From: Oscillospiraceae bacterium
GTDB lineage: Bacteria; Bacillota; Clostridia; Saccharofermentanales; Saccharofermentanaceae
Assembly: GCA_902802325.1 (NCBI GenBank)
Contig: CADCLV010000002.1
Location: 1-64,000, forward strand
Length of the DNA stretch: 64,000 nt
Direction of reading: 5' to 3'
A program made the translations under genes and the position numbers. Positions 60,642-64,000 of this stretch are shown here, piece after piece; within the stretch, counting starts at the first letter, position 1; each line of letters starts with the position of its first letter. The notes under the pieces are model-generated. The model worked only from the letters and a program-made list of their open reading frames with translations, was not told where the DNA came from and made no database searches.

Positions 60642-61513
60642 TCTTGGATTATATAACCAAAATCCGAGCCAATATCTCGATTCATACGAATATCAAGGCA
60701 ACCAGTATCCTGGACGGATCTTATAATTCTGTATTCATGGGTCGAAGTCTGAATTTCGAAGATCTTCGTGAGTATATCCCGGGTGACAATATCCGTGATA
60801 TCGACTGGAAAGCCTCTTCGCGAAGCCGTATGCTTCTTGTAAAGCGCTATGTGGCGGAAAAGAAGCATAACATCATGATCGTATTTGATTCCGGTGCGAA
60901 GATGAATGCCCAGACGAGTACTCTGCAGGATAAGAAGGATGTGGCGATCTATACAGCCGGTACACTGGCTTACCTTGCCTATTCCAATGGCGATTTTGTT
61001 GGTTCGATGTATAACATTGACGGGAAGATGCGCTTTTTCCCGCTTCGGACACGTCTTTACGATATCGAGCATTTCCTGGCTTCCTACGATAAGGATGTAC
61101 AGAAATCCAAAAAGTCGGATCTGAATAAGACACTCGAATATCTGATGAAGAATTTCCGGAGAAAAATGGTCGTGTTCGTGATCACTGACCAGAAGGGAAC
61201 ATCGACTGTGTCGCAGCAGGTTCTGAAGAAACTGATGTGCCAGCACGATATCCTCTTTATTCATGTAAATGATGCTGACCTTTCCGGTGCCCATTCCTTC
61301 CGAGTCGAGAAGGAACGGTATCTGCCGCGTTTCTTAACAGAAGACAAGAAGCTGCAGAAAATGGAAAAAGAGATGAAAGAAAAAATGCTGAAGGAAAACG
61401 AGAAAATGCTGATGCACCATGCGATCCTTTCTACGGAGATCTCCAGCAAGGAGGAGGTAACAAATGGGATCACTGATCTTTTACAAAGACACCGATTTGC
61501 CAATATCCGTTGA
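60638..61513 (+). CDS. DUF58 domain protein
   Basis: A 291-residue protein of the DUF58 family, the constant partner of MoxR ATPases. LNFEDLREYIPGDNIRDIDW (about residues 38-57), continuing KASSRSRMLLVKRY, is the family signature. The following segment (IMIVFDSGAKMN ... VFVITDQKG) looks like a vWA-type Rossmann fold with an altered metal site. A Lys/Glu/Met coiled stretch (about 242-262) leads to the C-terminus. Its ATG overlaps the moxR stop by four bases, and its own end overlaps the next gene by 50 bases. Confidence 0.92.
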   Translation: MILDYITKIRANISIHTNIKATSILDGSYNSVFMGRSLNFEDLREYIPGDNIRDIDWKASSRSRMLLVKRYVAEKKHNIMIVFDSGAKMNAQTSTLQDKKDVAIYTAGTLAYLAYSNGDFVGSMYNIDGKMRFFPLRTRLYDIEHFLASYDKDVQKSKKSDLNKTLEYLMKNFRRKMVVFVITDQKGTSTVSQQVLKKLMCQHDILFIHVNDADLSGAHSFRVEKERYLPRFLTEDKKLQKMEKEMKEKMLKENEKMLMHHAILSTEISSKEEVTNGITDLLQRHRFANIR

Positions 61514-61976
61514 TCTTCAGGACCCGTTTTCCTATAACCTCCGCTTATTTATCATCTTAAGCGCGATAACGGTCGCTTCCATCATTGCTCTTATTGCGGT
61601 CTTTCTGATCCGTAAGAAGATGAAGCCTGCTGTTAAGAAGGTAGAGAAGATCCCGGTCTTTAAGCCGAAGGCTCCGGCGGAAGCCCAGAAGGAGTATCTG
61701 GCTAAGATCGATGCAATTGAACAGAAATATAAAAACGGCACTTTCGATGTGCGTACAACACATCTTGAGCTGTCTGCCGTTGTGCGTATGTTTGTACATG
61801 ACGTAACGGGAATCGAAGCGCAGAATTTCTCTTTGAATGAACTGAAAGAGAAGAACGTCTATCAGATCAGTGGGCTGATCGAGGAGTTCTATGCGCCTGA
61901 ATTCGCGCAGCGTACGGATAAAGAGACGATGGATTCGATCTCGGATGCAAGGAAGGTGATCTTAACATGGAAATAA
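61464..61976 (+). CDS. Small membrane protein of the MoxR operon (DUF4381-like position)
   Basis: A 170-residue protein with one transmembrane helix (about residues 28-50), a basic Pro/Lys linker and a helical cytoplasmic domain (about 75-170). ATG 61464 lies inside the DUF58 gene behind GGAGGAGG, a strong site, so the 50-base overlap is real. In other bacteria a DUF4381 protein occupies this place and is proposed to bridge MoxR and the vWA proteins. I see the same size and topology but cannot confirm the family by sequence. Confidence 0.65.
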   Translation: MGSLIFYKDTDLPISVDLQDPFSYNLRLFIILSAITVASIIALIAVFLIRKKMKPAVKKVEKIPVFKPKAPAEAQKEYLAKIDAIEQKYKNGTFDVRTTHLELSAVVRMFVHDVTGIEAQNFSLNELKEKNVYQISGLIEEFYAPEFAQRTDKETMDSISDARKVILTWK

Positions 61977-62983
61977 TGAATCCATATACGATCTATATCG
62001 GCATCCCGGTGGTCGTGGTTTTAGCGCTCATTACGTTTGGCTTCAGAAAGAAGTTTAAAGATGGACGTAAAGTGGCCAACACGGAAGATATTGAGAAGAC
62101 GAAGTACTTCAGAAGAAGACTTCTGGAATACCGTATCTTCAGTGTCACAGTGATTGTCAGCCTGGTTCTGGCATTGTCGATCGTTATGTGTATCCTGGCC
62201 CGTCCGTTCCGCTCCAAGCAGAATATTACGGAGATCCATAACCGTGATATTTTCCTTTGCCTGGATACTTCCGGATCCATGTTCGAAGTAGATCTGGAAG
62301 TCTGTGAAAGACTGAAGGATTTTGTTATGGGACTTCAGGGTGAGCGCTTTGGTATTACGATCTTTAACTGTCAGACAGTTACACTGGTTCCGCTGACTAC
62401 AGATTATGAGTATATTATTGAAGTCCTTGACCAGATCGAGGAAGCCTGCCGGATCGCGATCGATGTATTGGAAAACGGCAGCTATTACGATAGCGAAGAG
62501 TATGCCCAGTATCAGTACATTATTGATGGTACGATCACATATGATTACGAATCCGGATCTTCTTTGATCGGTGACGGCCTGGCATCGACTGTATTCCAGT
62601 TCCCGGGTGTGAAGGATGATGATTCCCGTACCCGTGTTATTCTTCTGGCGACGGATAACGAGCTGTGGGGTGAGCCTTTCGTACAGCTTGATGAGGCGGC
62701 CGCGATCTGTAAGAAGTATGGTGTCAAGGTATTTGCCGCAGCGCCTGAATATGTAGTTGATTACGATGGATATAAGGCAGCAGTCGAGAGCACCGGTGGA
62801 AAGCTTTTCACCCTTGCTTCGAAGACCATGGCCAAAGACATCATTAAAGAAGTTGAAAAGACGGAGACCTCTGTGATCTACAAGAGTGAAGTACAGATCA
62901 CCGAGTTCCCGGAAAAACTGGTTGGCGGTGTGACCATCGCACTGCTGATCTATTTTGCAGCAAGTAGAAGGATCAAGTTATGA
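61967..62983 (+). CDS. von Willebrand factor A membrane protein (BatA-like)
   Basis: A 338-residue protein with helices at about residues 8-24 and 60-80 and a third near the C-terminus (about 316-332), enclosing a vWA domain outside or beneath the membrane. The metal-ion site begins at D100 in LDTSGS; a conserved Thr/Asp follows in LATDNE. An insert of about 45 residues (NGSYYDSEEYAQYQY region, about 165-195) is acidic and Tyr-rich and lies before the second metal-site residue. It overlaps both neighbours. The target of the complex is unknown. Confidence 0.9.
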   Translation: MEIMNPYTIYIGIPVVVVLALITFGFRKKFKDGRKVANTEDIEKTKYFRRRLLEYRIFSVTVIVSLVLALSIVMCILARPFRSKQNITEIHNRDIFLCLDTSGSMFEVDLEVCERLKDFVMGLQGERFGITIFNCQTVTLVPLTTDYEYIIEVLDQIEEACRIAIDVLENGSYYDSEEYAQYQYIIDGTITYDYESGSSLIGDGLASTVFQFPGVKDDDSRTRVILLATDNELWGEPFVQLDEAAAICKKYGVKVFAAAPEYVVDYDGYKAAVESTGGKLFTLASKTMAKDIIKEVEKTETSVIYKSEVQITEFPEKLVGGVTIALLIYFAASRRIKL

Positions 62984-63945
62984 AGATACATCCGATTATC
63001 CCAATCTGGCTCATGGCGGTCGTTTGCGTGGGCATGCTGGTGATGAAGCGTAAAGGAGTCTGGAATTTTATCCGCCAGATCCTTATCGTAGCACTTCTTT
63101 TTGCCATCAATCTTCGTATTATGGTCTTTTCCCATGATGTGCCGAAAACGGTAATGAATATCGACGTTCTTCTGGTCGTAGATGACTCTATGAGTATGCT
63201 GGCGGAAGATTTTGACGGGGAAGGCCGACGGATCGATGCGGTGAAGGAAGACTGCGAATACATTATGGACAAGATGGATGGATGCCAGTTCTCCCTTATT
63301 TCTTTCGGAAACTACGCATATCGCCTGGCTCCGTTTACCAGTGATAAAGATATCGTACTGACTGCTCTGGAGCATTTGGAAGGCCAGACACAGTACTATG
63401 CACAGGGAACTTCACTGAATTTGCCATTTCCGGTTATGCTGGATGCATTAAAAAAGAATCAGGAACGGGACAAAGATCGAGTCCAAATCGTCTTTTTCTT
63501 TAGTGATGGTGAAATCACGAGTAAAAACGAGAAGCTGGGATCCTATGCCGATGCCGAGGAATACATTGTTTCCGGCGCGGTTCTGGGTTACGGCACAGAG
63601 GAAGGCGGTAGAATGAAGGTATTAAGTTACGAGGGAGACTACGGTGAACGCTTCTATATGAAGACCCGTGGCGCCGATGGCTATACAGATTACGCCCTGT
63701 CGAAGATCGATGAGGATAATCTGAAGTCCATTGCAGATGATCTGGGTGTGGAGTATTACCACATTGAGTCTCCTACGGATATGCGGGATATTGTTTCCAA
63801 TCTGATGGATGAGCTTGATGAATATGCCACATCGGGAGAAAGTGGAACAGAAGGCTATTCTGAGACCTATTACTGGTTTGCGATTCCGCTGGCGGCCCTT
63901 CTGGTCTATGACCTGATTTACTACAAGAGGAGATTGCGTGAATGA
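62980..63945 (+). CDS. von Willebrand factor A membrane protein (BatB-like)
   Basis: A second vWA protein, 321 residues, with N-terminal hydrophobic segments at about 5-20 and 28-48 and a C-terminal one near 298-314. The metal site is D68-D-S70-M-S72, a valid DxSxS, and FFSDGEITS supplies the later Asp. The region YCENDxx-type spacing is normal for BatA/BatB pairs. Its start overlaps the preceding gene by four bases and its stop overlaps the next start. Two vWA proteins with one MoxR suggest a paired membrane assembly, as in stress-tolerance operons of other bacteria. Confidence 0.9.
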   Translation: MKIHPIIPIWLMAVVCVGMLVMKRKGVWNFIRQILIVALLFAINLRIMVFSHDVPKTVMNIDVLLVVDDSMSMLAEDFDGEGRRIDAVKEDCEYIMDKMDGCQFSLISFGNYAYRLAPFTSDKDIVLTALEHLEGQTQYYAQGTSLNLPFPVMLDALKKNQERDKDRVQIVFFFSDGEITSKNEKLGSYADAEEYIVSGAVLGYGTEEGGRMKVLSYEGDYGERFYMKTRGADGYTDYALSKIDEDNLKSIADDLGVEYYHIESPTDMRDIVSNLMDELDEYATSGESGTEGYSETYYWFAIPLAALLVYDLIYYKRRLRE

Positions 63946-64000
63946 AAAAGAATATCATTATCATCTGTTATTCGGTTGTTCTGGTGGTCCTTTTCAAACT
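63942..64000 (+). CDS. Partial gene at window end (next member of the MoxR operon)
   Basis: ATG 63942 overlaps the preceding stop (ATGA). Nineteen codons are visible, basic then hydrophobic (MKKNIIIICYSVVLVVLFK), so the product starts with a membrane helix or signal anchor. In similar operons the next protein often has tetratricopeptide or further membrane segments. Nothing more can be said because the window ends. Confidence 0.6.
   Translation, partial: MKKNIIIICYSVVLVVLFK

Noticed and set aside
1-64000. CRISPR array, IS element, prophage or rRNA operon
   Set aside because: No regularly spaced repeats, transposase, phage structural genes or rRNA sequence were seen on either strand.

Overview
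The window looks like a low-to-mid G+C Gram-positive bacterium of the class Clostridia that degrades plant cell walls (Lachnospiraceae- or Saccharofermentans-like). This is inferred from the ylxM-ffh-rpsP-khpA-rimM-trmD-rplS-ylqF-rnhB order, strong AGGAGG-type ribosome sites, YesM/YesN-type regulation of CUT1 sugar transporters, LicD and rhamnose wall-polymer genes, and tRNA genes with encoded CCA. No species is claimed.

Region 1 (1-8.4 kb) is the conserved SRP / ribosome-maturation / tRNA-modification block. Two membrane or lipoprotein genes interrupt it: a DUF3267 protein after trmD, and an M1-peptidase lipoprotein on the opposite strand between rplS and ylqF. Region 2 (8.4-10.3 kb) holds a compact trio: an HPr-kinase-like P-loop protein, a PqqD/RRE-like protein and an S24/S26-type peptidase. 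It has no visible peptide precursor or maturase and is followed by a decayed yraN. Region 3 (10.3-18.4 kb) has a metallo-beta-lactamase-fold lipoprotein, then an aminotransferase, purB, a NifS-type cysteine desulfurase, thiI and an unknown zinc-ribbon membrane protein.

Region 4 (18.5-40 kb) is an arabinoxylan utilisation island. A carboxylesterase-GH43-CBM fusion and an ArsR-type regulator face a GH51 arabinofuranosidase, a Cys-rich DUF6171 protein, an FGGY kinase, AraD and a fucose/arabinose-type isomerase. These are followed by a YesM/YesN two-component pair, a CUT1 binding protein with two permeases (no ATPase gene), a GH10 xylanase, a YesL protein, an unknown membrane protein and an SGNH acetylesterase. 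None of the glycosidases or esterases has a signal peptide. The likely scheme is uptake of decorated xylo-oligosaccharides, deacylation and hydrolysis inside the cell, and entry of arabinose into the pentose phosphate pathway through isomerase, kinase and epimerase.

Region 5 (40-45.7 kb) holds a tyrosine recombinase, asd, three tRNA genes, an orphan paralogue of the sugar-binding lipoprotein and galE. Region 6 (45.8-59.5 kb) is a cell-surface glycopolymer cluster: DegT aminotransferase, initiating sugar-phosphate transferase, two GT2 enzymes, two LicD proteins, an IspD/TarI cytidylyltransferase, an NAD-dependent epimerase, a Wzy-like polymerase, a Wzx-like flippase and the four dTDP-L-rhamnose genes rfbABDC. 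Region 7 (59.6 kb to the end) is a MoxR-DUF58-von Willebrand A operon that runs off the window.

No IS element, CRISPR array, rRNA gene or replication origin was seen. No stretch longer than 300 bases lacks a gene; the longest gaps (about 190-260 bases) carry the promoters, operators and terminators listed.
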